Below are positions 1-8,468 of a DNA stretch of 37,898 bases, piece after piece. This DNA comes from Saprospiraceae bacterium (GTDB lineage Bacteria; Bacteroidota; Bacteroidia; Chitinophagales; Saprospiraceae): positions 1 to 37,898 of the forward strand of contig JAJTER010000037.1 in assembly GCA_021299835.1 (NCBI GenBank). Reading direction: 5' to 3'. A program made the translations under genes and the position numbers. Position 1 is the stretch's first letter. Every line of letters begins with the position of its first letter. The notes beneath the pieces are model-generated. The model had not been told where the DNA came from and ran no database searches. It saw only the letters and a list, made by a program, of their open reading frames with translations.

Positions 1-2616
1 AAATGGCGCAAATGGAGCCAGGATGGTTAAGAAAGGTTCGAGCACCTCTCTGTGGTGAACATTCATTTTTTGCCAATCATTCACAGCAATCATAAAAGCA
101 CTTACACAGGTATTAAAGGAAAAACGTTCAATATCGTCCTGAATCCTTTTAATCGTTGCGTGTAAAACTTTAAGCGCTTCAGGAGTTGCGGGAGTTTCAG
201 TTACTAGCCATTTTCCATCTGCGTCTCTAAACAAATGCCATACTTTTCTCAAAAATTTATATACACCATCTATACCTTTTGTATCCCAGGGTTTCGCTTG
301 TTCAACAGGCCCAAGGAACATTTCATACATTCTAAAGCAATCTGCCCCATATTTTGAGACAACATCATCAGGATTAATCACATTATACAATGATTTCGAC
401 ATTTTGCCTACTTCAGAATGGGTTATCAGCTGAAAAGTATCTCCTTCATTTGAGGGAGTAAAAACACCTTGTTCAAGCACCCCACCCTCTGATTCAAAAA
501 CGGCAGACACAAATTCGGGTCTCCACGAAATAAACTGACTTACCCCATTTTCATTGAGATGCGAGCCCTGCATGTTTCCATAATCTGTAATATAATCTAC
601 CAACACAGGAATTCTGGTAAAGGCAAGACCTTTAGCTTCTTCATTTTTCAACAGAGAGGAAGAAATAAATCTACTTTTACCTGCTACTTTTTCCTTTTGC
701 AAGTAAATAGATTCCACCACCCCTTGAATCATACCTTGATTGATCAATTTTTTATATGGCTCAATGGTTGGCACTTTTCCCAGATCATAGAGGAATTTAT
801 GCCAAAAACGGCTATACATTAAATGCCCCACGGCATGTTCAGTACCACCAACATACAGATCTACATCTTTCCAATAATTCAAGGCATTTTCACCGGCAAA
901 AACCTGATCGTTTGTAGGATCCATATAGCGTAAAAAATACCAGGAAGAACCAGCAAAACCGGGCATAGTATCTGTTTCACGTTTAAACCCATTGGGAAGA
1001 TTCACCCAATCCTGCGCTCTGGCAAGAGGAGATACAGCACCTGATGCGGGTTGAAAATTCTCCAAAACGGGCAATTCCAGGGGCAGTTCATCTTCACTTA
1101 AGGGTATTGCAACGCCATCCTCATCATATATAATTGGAAAAGGTTCCCCCCAATATCTTTGACGACTATAAATAGCATCGCGTAATTTATAATTCACTTG
1201 CCTGGAGCCAATATTTTTAGCTTCGATTTCCTTCAACATAAATTCAATGGCTGCAGGAACCTCCATGCCGTCAAGGAATTCAGAATTAATCATTAAACCC
1301 AGTTTATCATGTCGCGTTGCCCCAGGATAATTTGACTTATCAATCACATCAATAATTTCCAGCCCAAATTTAACGGCAAATAAATTATCGCGATCATCGT
1401 CACTTGGCACGGCCATAATAGCTCCAGTTCCATAATCCTTCAGAACATATTCACCGATATAAATAGGAATTTTCTTTCCATTAAACGGATTAATAGCATA
1501 AGCGCCAAGGAACCCTCCTGTAACTTCCTTTACTTCGGCCATTCTTTCCCGTTCAGACCTGCTTTGCACATAGTCTAAATATTTTGCCACTTTCGGGGCT
1601 TGATCTTTTGTGGTTAACAAAGAAACCCATTCGTGTTCGGGTGCTAAAACCATAAAAGTAACACCAAAAAGGGTGTCGGGACGGGTGGTAAAAATTTCCA
1701 GTTGAACATCGTGTCCTTCCACGCCGAAGAACATTCTTGCGCCTTCCGAACGACCAATCCAATTGGATTGCATTTTTTTCATGGCATCAGAATAGTCAAG
1801 CGTCTGCAGGTCATTCAATAATCGTTCAGCATAAGCTGTGATTCTTAGCGACCACTGCATCATTGGTTTTTTCTCTACCGGATGCCCTCCCCTTTCAGAC
1901 AAACCATCTTTCACCTCATCATTTGCTAACACGGTCCCCAAGGCTTCACACCAATTAACATAGGTAACTTTTCTGAAGGCCAGACGAAAGTTCATCAACA
2001 TATTTTCCTTTTCCCCTTTGGATTTGGCATTCCATTCTTCCGCACTAAAGTGTTCAATATCACTGTGAACGGCATTTAAATGGCTGGAGCCATGGGTGCT
2101 AAAATGATTTTCGAGATCGGACACGGGTTTAGCCATATTGGCTTTGGTGTCATAATAATGAGAAAAAAGTTGCAGGAAAATCCATTGAGTCCATTTATAA
2201 TAAGATGGGTTAGACGTTTGTACCTCTCTGTCCCAATCGAAACTAAATCCAAGATTATCTAACTGACTTCTGTATCTGGAAATATTTTGAGCAGTAGAAA
2301 TAGCAGGTTGAACCCCCGTCTGAATAGCGTATTGTTCAGCTGGCAGACCAAAGGCATCATATCCCATTGGATGTAAAACATTGAAACCCTTGAGCCTTTT
2401 ATATCGGGCATAAATGTCAGAAGCGATGTAACCGAGAGGATGTCCTACATGCAGACCGGCGCCAGACGGGTAAGGGAACATATCCAAAACATAATATTTT
2501 GGTTTATCGGAAGTGTTACTTACTTTATACACTTTATTTTCTTCCCAAAACTTTTTCCACCTGGATTCAATGTCTGAAAATCTGTATTCCATTATCGTTT
2601 TATTTTGTTGTGCCAT
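1..2616 (-). CDS. leuS: Leucyl-tRNA synthetase LeuS, 5' part (runs off the left edge)
   Basis: Class I aminoacyl-tRNA synthetase that charges tRNA-Leu with leucine in the cytoplasm. The minus-strand frame is open from about 2616 to base 1 and encodes about 872 residues; the C-terminal end lies outside the window. The HIGH-type signature reads HVGHPLGY near 2429-2452, and the KMSKS signature lies at 391-405. The CP1 editing domain is recognisable by TRPDTLFG and by GTGAIMAVPSDDDRD, which carries the editing aspartate. The left edge ends in ILAPFAPF, a typical stretch of the anticodon-binding region. I read the frame at several points (near 2450, 1980, 1260, 480 and 1-27) and it stays in register, so the visible part looks intact. 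Two starts are possible: ATG at 2616 (MAQQNKTI) or ATG at 2592 (MEYRF). The second resembles the usual family N-terminus. No Shine-Dalgarno site helps decide. Confidence 0.96.
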   Translation of the reverse strand, partial: MAQQNKTIMEYRFSDIESRWKKFWEENKVYKVSNTSDKPKYYVLDMFPYPSGAGLHVGHPLGYIASDIYARYKRLKGFNVLHPMGYDAFGLPAEQYAIQTGVQPAISTAQNISRYRSQLDNLGFSFDWDREVQTSNPSYYKWTQWIFLQLFSHYYDTKANMAKPVSDLENHFSTHGSSHLNAVHSDIEHFSAEEWNAKSKGEKENMLMNFRLAFRKVTYVNWCEALGTVLANDEVKDGLSERGGHPVEKKPMMQWSLRITAYAERLLNDLQTLDYSDAMKKMQSNWIGRSEGARMFFGVEGHDVQLEIFTTRPDTLFGVTFMVLAPEHEWVSLLTTKDQAPKVAKYLDYVQSRSERERMAEVKEVTGGFLGAYAINPFNGKKIPIYIGEYVLKDYGTGAIMAVPSDDDRDNLFAVKFGLEIIDVIDKSNYPGATRHDKLGLMINSEFLDGMEVPAAIEFMLKEIEAKNIGSRQVNYKLRDAIYSRQRYWGEPFPIIYDEDGVAIPLSEDELPLELPVLENFQPASGAVSPLARAQDWVNLPNGFKRETDTMPGFAGSSWYFLRYMDPTNDQVFAGENALNYWKDVDLYVGGTEHAVGHLMYSRFWHKFLYDLGKVPTIEPYKKLINQGMIQGVVESIYLQKEKVAGKSRFISSSLLKNEEAKGLAFTRIPVLVDYITDYGNMQGSHLNENGVSQFISWRPEFVSAVFESEGGVLEQGVFTPSNEGDTFQLITHSEVGKMSKSLYNVINPDDVVSKYGADCFRMYEMFLGPVEQAKPWDTKGIDGVYKFLRKVWHLFRDADGKWLVTETPATPEALKVLHATIKRIQDDIERFSFNTCVSAFMIAVNDWQKMNVHHREVLEPFLTILAPFAPF

Positions 2617-2680
2617 CAGCTCTAAAAATCGTTATAGAGACCAAAAGCGTAATTTTACGCAAAAATAGACAAAAAGGAAT

Positions 2681-2688
2681 TAGATTTG
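2681..2688 (+). promoter_or_regulatory. Possible -7 promoter element for the 2723-9887 gene run
   Basis: TAGATTTG matches the Bacteroidota sigma-factor -7 consensus TAnnTTTG and lies 35 nt before the first ATG of the plus-strand gene run. No convincing TTTG -33 element is seen at the usual spacing, so this is a weak call from one box. Confidence 0.35.
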
Positions 2689-2722
2689 CATTGTTCTGTG
2701 CACTTTAATAAATGCAGGTAAT

Positions 2723-3175
2723 ATGATTCGTTTTTTATTCAAACTTGGATTAAGCTTAGTTGTCCTTTTGCTGGTTTATAACTATTTTTTAGGTACCCCT
2801 GAGGAAAAATCCACCTCAAAAAAGATATTTGGAGAGGTAATTCACCTTGGAAAATCTTCATGGGACTTACTTCGAGCTGAAAAACAAAAATTAAAGGACG
2901 GAAAATATGATCTCGCTATGGATAAAGTGAGTCAGCTATTAAACGGACTTGAAAATGCGGTGGTTAAGAGTGGGGATCCGAAAATAAGTGAACAGTTTCA
3001 GGATTTAACAAATAAAAGAGACCAGTTATTAAAAATGGAAGAGGTAGCCACGGGATTAACACCTTCCGAAACAAATGGTACCCTAACGGCTCAAGAAAAA
3101 TCAGAACGATTAAAATTATTAAAAGCCTTGTTAGCTGAAACAGAAATATTAATGAATCAGTTGGAAAACAGGTAA
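2723..3175 (+). CDS. Small membrane-anchored helical protein upstream of ftsX
   Basis: A 150-residue protein of unknown function. Residues about 4-23 form a hydrophobic N-terminal segment (signal anchor) followed by a short Gly-Thr-Pro linker. The rest is charged, heptad-like and probably helical, with many Lys, Glu and Leu residues, suggesting a coiled-coil domain on the outer side of the inner membrane. There is no cysteine lipobox. It is the first gene of a compact plus-strand run and ends 7 nt before the ftsX start, so the two are probably co-transcribed. The position next to ftsX suggests an envelope or division role, but that is inference from context only. I do not recognise a named family. 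Confidence 0.75.
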   Translation: MIRFLFKLGLSLVVLLLVYNYFLGTPEEKSTSKKIFGEVIHLGKSSWDLLRAEKQKLKDGKYDLAMDKVSQLLNGLENAVVKSGDPKISEQFQDLTNKRDQLLKMEEVATGLTPSETNGTLTAQEKSERLKLLKALLAETEILMNQLENR

Positions 3176-3182
3176 TTAAGAT

Positions 3183-3908
3183 ATGAATCCAGCGACATCT
3201 ACACAACAAGATTCTGGTAAATTTGGGTCAAAGCCGAACTACCTTTCTGCTATGTTAAGCATAACCCTGATATTATTTATCTTAGGTATTTTCGGATTTA
3301 TCCTAATTAATACCCGACAATTAATATCGTTTTACAAGGAAAATCTAAATTTAATTATTGAAATCAGCGAAACTGGAACGGAGAAGGAAATGGTTTCCAT
3401 GAAAAGCTGGTTAACTACCCGCGATTTTTATAAAAATGGCAGCTTCTCTATGATCCCAAAGGAGGAAGCCATGCAAATGATGCGAAAAGATTTTGGGGAA
3501 GATTTTTTAAAACTCGATTTACCCAATCCTTTTTTAGATATTGTAACTTTCAATGTTAAGGAAGCGTATTTAGATAAGGAAGCATTGGGAAAAATAAAAA
3601 ATGCGTTGAAAAAATTTCCAAATGTTCAGGCTGTTTATTTTCAGGACAGTTTCCTTCATTCATTATTGAAAAATATGAATAAGTTTTTACTTTTCACCTT
3701 TGCGCTCACCCTCGTTTTGTTGGCTATATCAATTACGCTAATATTCAATACCCTCAAACTTGCCTTACATACGCATCGATTTATCATCAAAAACATGGAA
3801 TTAGTTGGAGCCAGTTGGCGATTTATCAGTGCAAGCTATTTATTTTATCTGCCATCATACTATTTGCAGGCATTTTTATTTATGTTTTCAGTACATTTAT
3901 TGTGGTAA
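3183..3908 (+). CDS. ftsX: Cell division protein FtsX (C-terminus disrupted)
   Basis: FtsX is the permease partner of the ATPase FtsE and controls septal peptidoglycan hydrolases at the inner membrane. The 241-residue frame has a cytoplasmic N-terminus, a membrane segment at about 24-43, an extracytoplasmic domain, and a second membrane segment at about 164-190. This is followed by the conserved loop leading to KNMELVGASWRFIS. After that the reading frame turns into a non-family sequence (SASYLFYLPSYY) and stops. A family-like C-terminus, ending VVNRYLKMRVDDLY, is present in another frame up to 3946. FtsX of this phylum is usually about 290 residues, and the loop plus third membrane segment (roughly 40 residues) seem to be absent between the two parts. 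Either the gene is damaged or the assembly is wrong here. No ftsE is in the window. Confidence 0.85.
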   Translation: MNPATSTQQDSGKFGSKPNYLSAMLSITLILFILGIFGFILINTRQLISFYKENLNLIIEISETGTEKEMVSMKSWLTTRDFYKNGSFSMIPKEEAMQMMRKDFGEDFLKLDLPNPFLDIVTFNVKEAYLDKEALGKIKNALKKFPNVQAVYFQDSFLHSLLKNMNKFLLFTFALTLVLLAISITLIFNTLKLALHTHRFIIKNMELVGASWRFISASYLFYLPSYYLQAFLFMFSVHLLW

Positions 3909-3946
3909 ACCGATATTTGAAAATGCGTGTGGATGATTTGTATTAA
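3821..3946 (+). pseudogene. ftsX: Out-of-frame C-terminal tail of ftsX
   Basis: In the frame one base behind that of ftsX, this stretch encodes a hydrophobic segment SAIILFAGIFIYVFST followed by VVNRYLKMRVDDLY and a TAA at 3944-3946. This ending is typical of Bacteroidota FtsX proteins, so the bases are the true 3' end of ftsX separated from the main frame by a net frameshift. It is not an independent gene. Confidence 0.75.
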
Positions 3947-4023
3947 TAGGAAATAACAATTGTCCTTAGATAAATAAATTTAATGTTTAATTTCGTTCTC
4001 GGAATTTAAAATCCGGTAAAATT

Positions 4024-4368
4024 ATGAGTAAATCAAAAGTCCGAATTACACCCAATCCTGCGGCAAATACCAAGGTAAATGAAACGGGTCAAACAGCAGT
4101 TAATAAGCAGCGAGCAGCAGTAAGTGGCGTAAAATCAAAGCCTCAACAAGTTCAAATGGAGATGTTATTTAATAAAAACAACTTGATCTGGATGGGTAGT
4201 GGTATATTATTGGTTGCCATAGGTCTCGTATTGATGTCAGGAGGCAAAATGCCAAGTCCGGATGTTTGGGATGAGACGATCATTTACAGTCCTGTCAGAA
4301 TGGTCATTGCACCCATTTTTATTTTAGCTGGATTAATTATTGAGGTATTCGCTATATTTCGAAAATAA
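4024..4368 (+). CDS. DUF3098 family membrane protein
   Basis: A 114-residue small membrane protein. The first 45 residues are polar and basic. Two hydrophobic segments follow at about 52-70 and 92-110, separated by a short loop with the family-like SGGKMPSPDVWDETIIYSPVR stretch. The pattern NLIWMGSGILLVAIGLVLMSGG is characteristic of DUF3098, a Bacteroidota family of unknown function commonly found between ftsX and uppP. Its stop codon TAA shares one base with the uppP start (TAATG), so translation of the two is probably coupled. Function is unknown; the context suggests an envelope role. Confidence 0.85.
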   Translation: MSKSKVRITPNPAANTKVNETGQTAVNKQRAAVSGVKSKPQQVQMEMLFNKNNLIWMGSGILLVAIGLVLMSGGKMPSPDVWDETIIYSPVRMVIAPIFILAGLIIEVFAIFRK

Positions 4369-5165
4369 TGGATAGTAATATAGAAGCCATTTTACTGGGT
4401 ATAGTTCAGGGCTTAACTGAATTTCTGCCTGTAAGTAGCAGCGGTCACTTAGAGATTGCGCAATACTTTTTAGGCGACAAGAAGGACTTAAACTCAGGAC
4501 TTTTAATGACTGTCACATTGCACGCAGCGACCGCGCTGGCGACAATGGTTGTGTTTAGAAAAGAAATTGGAGTAATTCTTTCAGGCTTATTTAAGCCACA
4601 GATCACTGAATCTCATTTATTTGCCCGAAATATTATCCTATCGATGATACCAGCTGTTTTGGTGGGTTTATTTTTAGAAGATGAGATTGACAGACTTTTT
4701 GAGGGACAAATATTCCTTGTGAGTGCCTTATTATTGGTCACTGCAGGTATTTTGTTCTTTGCCGACAGAGCGAAAACGGGAACGAAGACGGTTGGGCCGA
4801 AAGAAGCTTTTATTATCGGTATTGCCCAAATGATTGCTATTTTACCAGGTATATCAAGATCAGGAGCGACCATTTCAACTTCGGTTATACTAGGCATTCA
4901 AAAAACTGAAGCGGCCCGCTTTAGTTTCCTAATGGTTATTCCATTAATTTTAGGTAAGATGGCAAAAGATTTGCTTGATGGTGCTTTCAATGTAAAAGAA
5001 TTTTCTCTGATGCCACTTTCATTGGGATTCCTATCCGCTTTTCTTACTGGTTTGTTTGCCTGCACTTTGATGATCAGGATGGTACAAAAAAGTAAATTAG
5101 GTTATTTTGCCATATATTGCTTTATTGTTGGCGCGGGAATGCTGTTATATCTGGCAGCAAAATAA
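4368..5165 (+). CDS. uppP: Undecaprenyl-diphosphate phosphatase UppP (BacA)
   Basis: Integral membrane phosphatase that converts undecaprenyl diphosphate to undecaprenyl phosphate, recycling the lipid carrier for peptidoglycan and other surface polymers. Its activity also underlies bacitracin tolerance. The protein has 265 residues, the normal family length, with multiple membrane segments. The first signature, QGLTEFLPVSSSGH, ends at His27 and carries the catalytic glutamate region (Glu18). The second signature, PGISRSGATI, contains Arg164. It begins within the last base of the DUF3098 stop codon and ends 6 nt before truB. It supplies carrier lipid to the mraY/murG pathway encoded further along the window. 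Confidence 0.96.
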   Translation: MDSNIEAILLGIVQGLTEFLPVSSSGHLEIAQYFLGDKKDLNSGLLMTVTLHAATALATMVVFRKEIGVILSGLFKPQITESHLFARNIILSMIPAVLVGLFLEDEIDRLFEGQIFLVSALLLVTAGILFFADRAKTGTKTVGPKEAFIIGIAQMIAILPGISRSGATISTSVILGIQKTEAARFSFLMVIPLILGKMAKDLLDGAFNVKEFSLMPLSLGFLSAFLTGLFACTLMIRMVQKSKLGYFAIYCFIVGAGMLLYLAAK

Positions 5166-5171
5166 ATTTAA

Positions 5172-5897
5172 ATGATTGATCCAGTTTTTTCCGAGTCTCC
5201 CCAAAACACCCTACATCCCTTAGAGGTTGGTTCTATTTTACTGATTAACAAGCCGGCAGGCTGGACATCCTTCGATGTGGTTAATAAAATACGTGGAGCT
5301 ATAAAGCACCATCTTGGCTTAAAAAAAATAAAAGTTGGGCATTCCGGGACCTTAGATCCTATGGCCACCGGTTTACTTTTACTTGGAACTGGTAAATGCA
5401 CCCGTGATTTAGACTCTTTACAGGAATTAGGCAAATGTTATGAAGGCACCATCACGCTGGGTGCTACTACACCCACTTACGATGCAGAATCGGAACCCGA
5501 TGAATTATTTCCCTTTCAACATATTACCAGAGAAGATTTGGAAGCGGAATTAATGCATTTTCAGGGGGAATTAATGCAGGTTCCACCCATTTTTTCTGCT
5601 ATCAAAGTAGGTGGACAGCCGCTATATAAAAAAGCAAGGAAAGGAGAAGTATTTGAACCTGAAGCACGGAAAATCACTTTATATTCCCTGGAAATTCTTC
5701 GGTTTGAATTGCCGGAAATAGATTTCAGGGTTCATTGCAGCAAAGGAACTTATATACGTTCTCTAGCGTTTGATTTAGGTAAATCTTTGCAATCAGGAGC
5801 CTATCTTTCCAGATTAGTAAGAACAAAAATTGGAAGTTACGACCTAAAAGAGGCTGTATCGCCGGAAAAGTTTATTGAATCTATTATTTCAGGCTAA
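5172..5897 (+). CDS. truB: tRNA pseudouridine-55 synthase TruB
   Basis: Converts uridine 55 in the T-loop of tRNAs to pseudouridine. The 241-residue protein has the N-terminal NKPAGWTSFDVV motif (residues 26-37) and the catalytic GHSGTLDPMATG motif with Asp62 as the nucleophile. Further on are the KxGGQPLYKKAR and CSKGTYIRSLAFDLG motifs. The PUA-like C-terminal extension of the enterobacterial enzyme is absent, as is common in this phylum. The gene lies 6 nt after uppP and 12 nt before gpsA, inside the plus-strand run. It looks complete. Confidence 0.96.
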   Translation: MIDPVFSESPQNTLHPLEVGSILLINKPAGWTSFDVVNKIRGAIKHHLGLKKIKVGHSGTLDPMATGLLLLGTGKCTRDLDSLQELGKCYEGTITLGATTPTYDAESEPDELFPFQHITREDLEAELMHFQGELMQVPPIFSAIKVGGQPLYKKARKGEVFEPEARKITLYSLEILRFELPEIDFRVHCSKGTYIRSLAFDLGKSLQSGAYLSRLVRTKIGSYDLKEAVSPEKFIESIISG

Positions 5898-5909
5898 TTT
5901 ATACCTAAA

Positions 5910-6956
5910 ATGGACGTTGAAGAAAAACAATTTGTAGGGGTTATTGGCGCAGGTAGTTTTGGCTTAACCATAGCTAATTTATTAGCTCATAATGTTCCAG
6001 TTTTGCTTTTTGCCCGTCGGCCAGAGGTGGTTCAGCAAATCAACGAACACCATTATTTTGACAATGTAGTCGTATCCCAAAGGGTTACGGCCACTAATGA
6101 TCCAAAATTTTTAGCTGAAACATGTACCCTTCTTTTTCCCGTAATAAGCTCTGATGCATTTAGGGCAGTTATGCAAATTTTTGGTCCTTATCTTCGTCCT
6201 TCACACCTTATCATACATGCTACTAAGGGATTTGATGTAGGAATATCTGATGCAGACATTAATGCAGGTAAATTGAGAAAGGATCATATTATGACCATGA
6301 GCCAGGTGATAAAAGAAGAAACCTCTGTCAGAAGAATTGGCTGCTTAGCTGGGCCGAATCTGGCTTCTGAAATTATGGAGGGGCAACCTACTGCGACCGT
6401 TATTGGAAGTCCCTTTGAAGAGGTTGTTGAAGCGGGGAAAAAGGCGTTGGGTAGCGATGTATTTCATGTTTTTGGAACAAATGATCTGCTTGGCGCAGAA
6501 TTTGCCGGCGGTCTTAAAAATATTTTTGCCCTCGGATCAGGTTTAATTACAGGAAAAGGTTTGGGCAAAAACATTCAGGCCATGTTACTTACCCGGGGAC
6601 TAATGGAAATGATTTATATTGGAAAGGCTTTCGGTGCGGGACCCAGAACTTTTATCGGCACTGCCGGTATTGGAGACCTCATAGCTACCGGAACCAGCGA
6701 AAATAGCAGAAATTATACCTTTGGATTTAATCTGGGAAAGGGTGAAAAACGCATTTCCTTAATTGAAAATACACCAGAACTCGCCGAAGGAGTAAGAACT
6801 CTTTACTTATTTCATCATCTGGCTATGAAATTAAAGCTTAGATTACCTATTACAAAAATGCTTTATCAGGTAGTTTATGAAGACTACGACTTCTCAGAAG
6901 CCCTAAATTATTTGATTACCTTCCCCTACGATGTAGATGTCGATATTACTTTTTAA
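5910..6956 (+). CDS. gpsA: NAD(P)H-dependent glycerol-3-phosphate dehydrogenase GpsA
   Basis: Reduces dihydroxyacetone phosphate to sn-glycerol 3-phosphate, the backbone precursor of membrane phospholipids. The 348-residue protein starts with a Rossmann nucleotide-binding motif GAGSFG at residues 13-18. The middle holds AGPNLASEI, and the catalytic-lysine region is GGLKNIFALGSG. The GTAGIGDLIATGTSENSRN stretch is characteristic of the family. A region of about 20 residues after HATKGFD (GISDADINAGKLRKDH) is longer than in enterobacterial GpsA, as seen in other Bacteroidota. It follows truB by 12 nt. No sign of damage. Confidence 0.93.
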   Translation: MDVEEKQFVGVIGAGSFGLTIANLLAHNVPVLLFARRPEVVQQINEHHYFDNVVVSQRVTATNDPKFLAETCTLLFPVISSDAFRAVMQIFGPYLRPSHLIIHATKGFDVGISDADINAGKLRKDHIMTMSQVIKEETSVRRIGCLAGPNLASEIMEGQPTATVIGSPFEEVVEAGKKALGSDVFHVFGTNDLLGAEFAGGLKNIFALGSGLITGKGLGKNIQAMLLTRGLMEMIYIGKAFGAGPRTFIGTAGIGDLIATGTSENSRNYTFGFNLGKGEKRISLIENTPELAEGVRTLYLFHHLAMKLKLRLPITKMLYQVVYEDYDFSEALNYLITFPYDVDVDITF

Positions 6957-6987
6957 ATAATTATGCCAGGTTTGATTATTGGGAACT

Positions 6988-8466
6988 ATGAAAAAACAAG
7001 GTCTTGCAGGTACCCTTATTCTATACACCGGTGTTTTATGGGGCTTTATAAATAGCACCCTACTCTTTCCAAAGATTTTAGGCGCCAGTATTTTTGGCTT
7101 TATTCAGACCCTCTCTTTTACAAATAATCTGATTATCACCTTCGTACTACTGGGCTTACCTGGCGCAGTTATCCGATTTTATCCCTATTTTAAAGACGAA
7201 AAAAAAAACAGGGATTCATTTTTTACTTTCATTTTATTCATTGGCGTTATAGCCATTATCCTGGGAGGTATCATTCTTTATTACTTCAAATGGGATATCA
7301 TACTGAATATCAGAGACGTAGCAAGTCGGGAATTAGCCCGCCAATATTTCTATCTCATCTTTTTTAACCTACTCACCTATACCTTACTTAGCATTTTAGA
7401 TGCCTTTAATACGGCAAGACAACGTCCTTTATTTAATATTTTTCTGACTCAGGTTTTTTCCAGAGCCATTACCACCCTACTCATCATCTTATATTATTTT
7501 GACGTGATTGATCTCAAATTATTTCTCGATTTGTATGGAATTAAGGGATTATTGAGTATTCTTTTACTGGTATTGCACATCGAATGGCGGGGATTTTTAG
7601 GTTATGCGTCCTTAAAACCCATTTTAACATCGCCGTATTTAAAACCTATCTTTACCTATTCTTTATTCATAATGTTTACTGGATTAAGCAATAATCTTAT
7701 TGCCTACATTGATACCATGATGATTTCAGGAATGATTGACTTCACCATGGCAGGTATTTACGCTGTTTTTTATTTTGTTTCCACTACCATCACCATGCCA
7801 GTGAATGCTTTTGGCTCCGTTATTTCACCACAAATAGCCGAGCACTGGAAAAAAGGAGAGATACAGGAGATACATTTGTTAAATCAACGTACCACCAAGG
7901 TAGTTTTAGTCTTAGGGGTGTTAGTATATGCGGGGGTTCTTGGAAATCTGCACAACGTAGTTAAAGTCCTTGGTGAACCATACCGATCGGGAATCCCTAT
8001 TGCTATTTATCTCGGTTTCGGTCAAATATTTGCCATGATGACCGGTTTTTCTTCCCTTATTCTCATTCATTCAAATAAGTACAAATTTGATCTCCTGGCT
8101 AAAACATTCATGGCACTGTTAACCGTAGGAACTAATTTCATATTCATCAAGTATTTTGGTGTGGTTGGAGCGGCTATGGCCACGGCGCTAACCATCATAA
8201 TTATCAGTTCTATTTATTTGATTTTCAATTATATTCACTGGAAATTTCATCCTTTTACGAATTCCTATTTTAAAATATTTTTTGCGGGGATTATCTGCTG
8301 GTTAGCTGTATTGTATATTCCAATATACCCGAAAGCTTACATTGATTTGGCGTACAGAGCGCCACTTATGACCCTTATTTATTTTGCCATAATATATTTT
8401 ACCCGTGTTTTACCAGATGTAAATGATTGGATTTATGCTAAATACATACATATAACAAAGAATTAA
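6988..8466 (+). CDS. MOP-superfamily polysaccharide flippase (Wzx-like)
   Basis: A polytopic membrane protein of about 492 residues with some 12-14 hydrophobic segments. It resembles polysaccharide biosynthesis (Wzx/MOP superfamily) transporters that flip lipid-linked oligosaccharides across the inner membrane. Supporting stretches are the N-terminal KKQGLAGTLILYTGVLWGFINS, a loop with PFNPxF-like spacing around residue 150, and GVVGAAMATALTI near residue 400, a typical repeat of this fold. The ATG at 6988 is preferred over an in-frame TTG three codons upstream. No glycosyltransferase neighbours fix the substrate. With uppP and the dcw cluster nearby, a lipid-II or O-antigen type substrate is possible, but this is not shown by the sequence. 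Confidence 0.85.
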   Translation: MKKQGLAGTLILYTGVLWGFINSTLLFPKILGASIFGFIQTLSFTNNLIITFVLLGLPGAVIRFYPYFKDEKKNRDSFFTFILFIGVIAIILGGIILYYFKWDIILNIRDVASRELARQYFYLIFFNLLTYTLLSILDAFNTARQRPLFNIFLTQVFSRAITTLLIILYYFDVIDLKLFLDLYGIKGLLSILLLVLHIEWRGFLGYASLKPILTSPYLKPIFTYSLFIMFTGLSNNLIAYIDTMMISGMIDFTMAGIYAVFYFVSTTITMPVNAFGSVISPQIAEHWKKGEIQEIHLLNQRTTKVVLVLGVLVYAGVLGNLHNVVKVLGEPYRSGIPIAIYLGFGQIFAMMTGFSSLILIHSNKYKFDLLAKTFMALLTVGTNFIFIKYFGVVGAAMATALTIIIISSIYLIFNYIHWKFHPFTNSYFKIFFAGIICWLAVLYIPIYPKAYIDLAYRAPLMTLIYFAIIYFTRVLPDVNDWIYAKYIHITKN

Positions 8467-8468
8467 AT

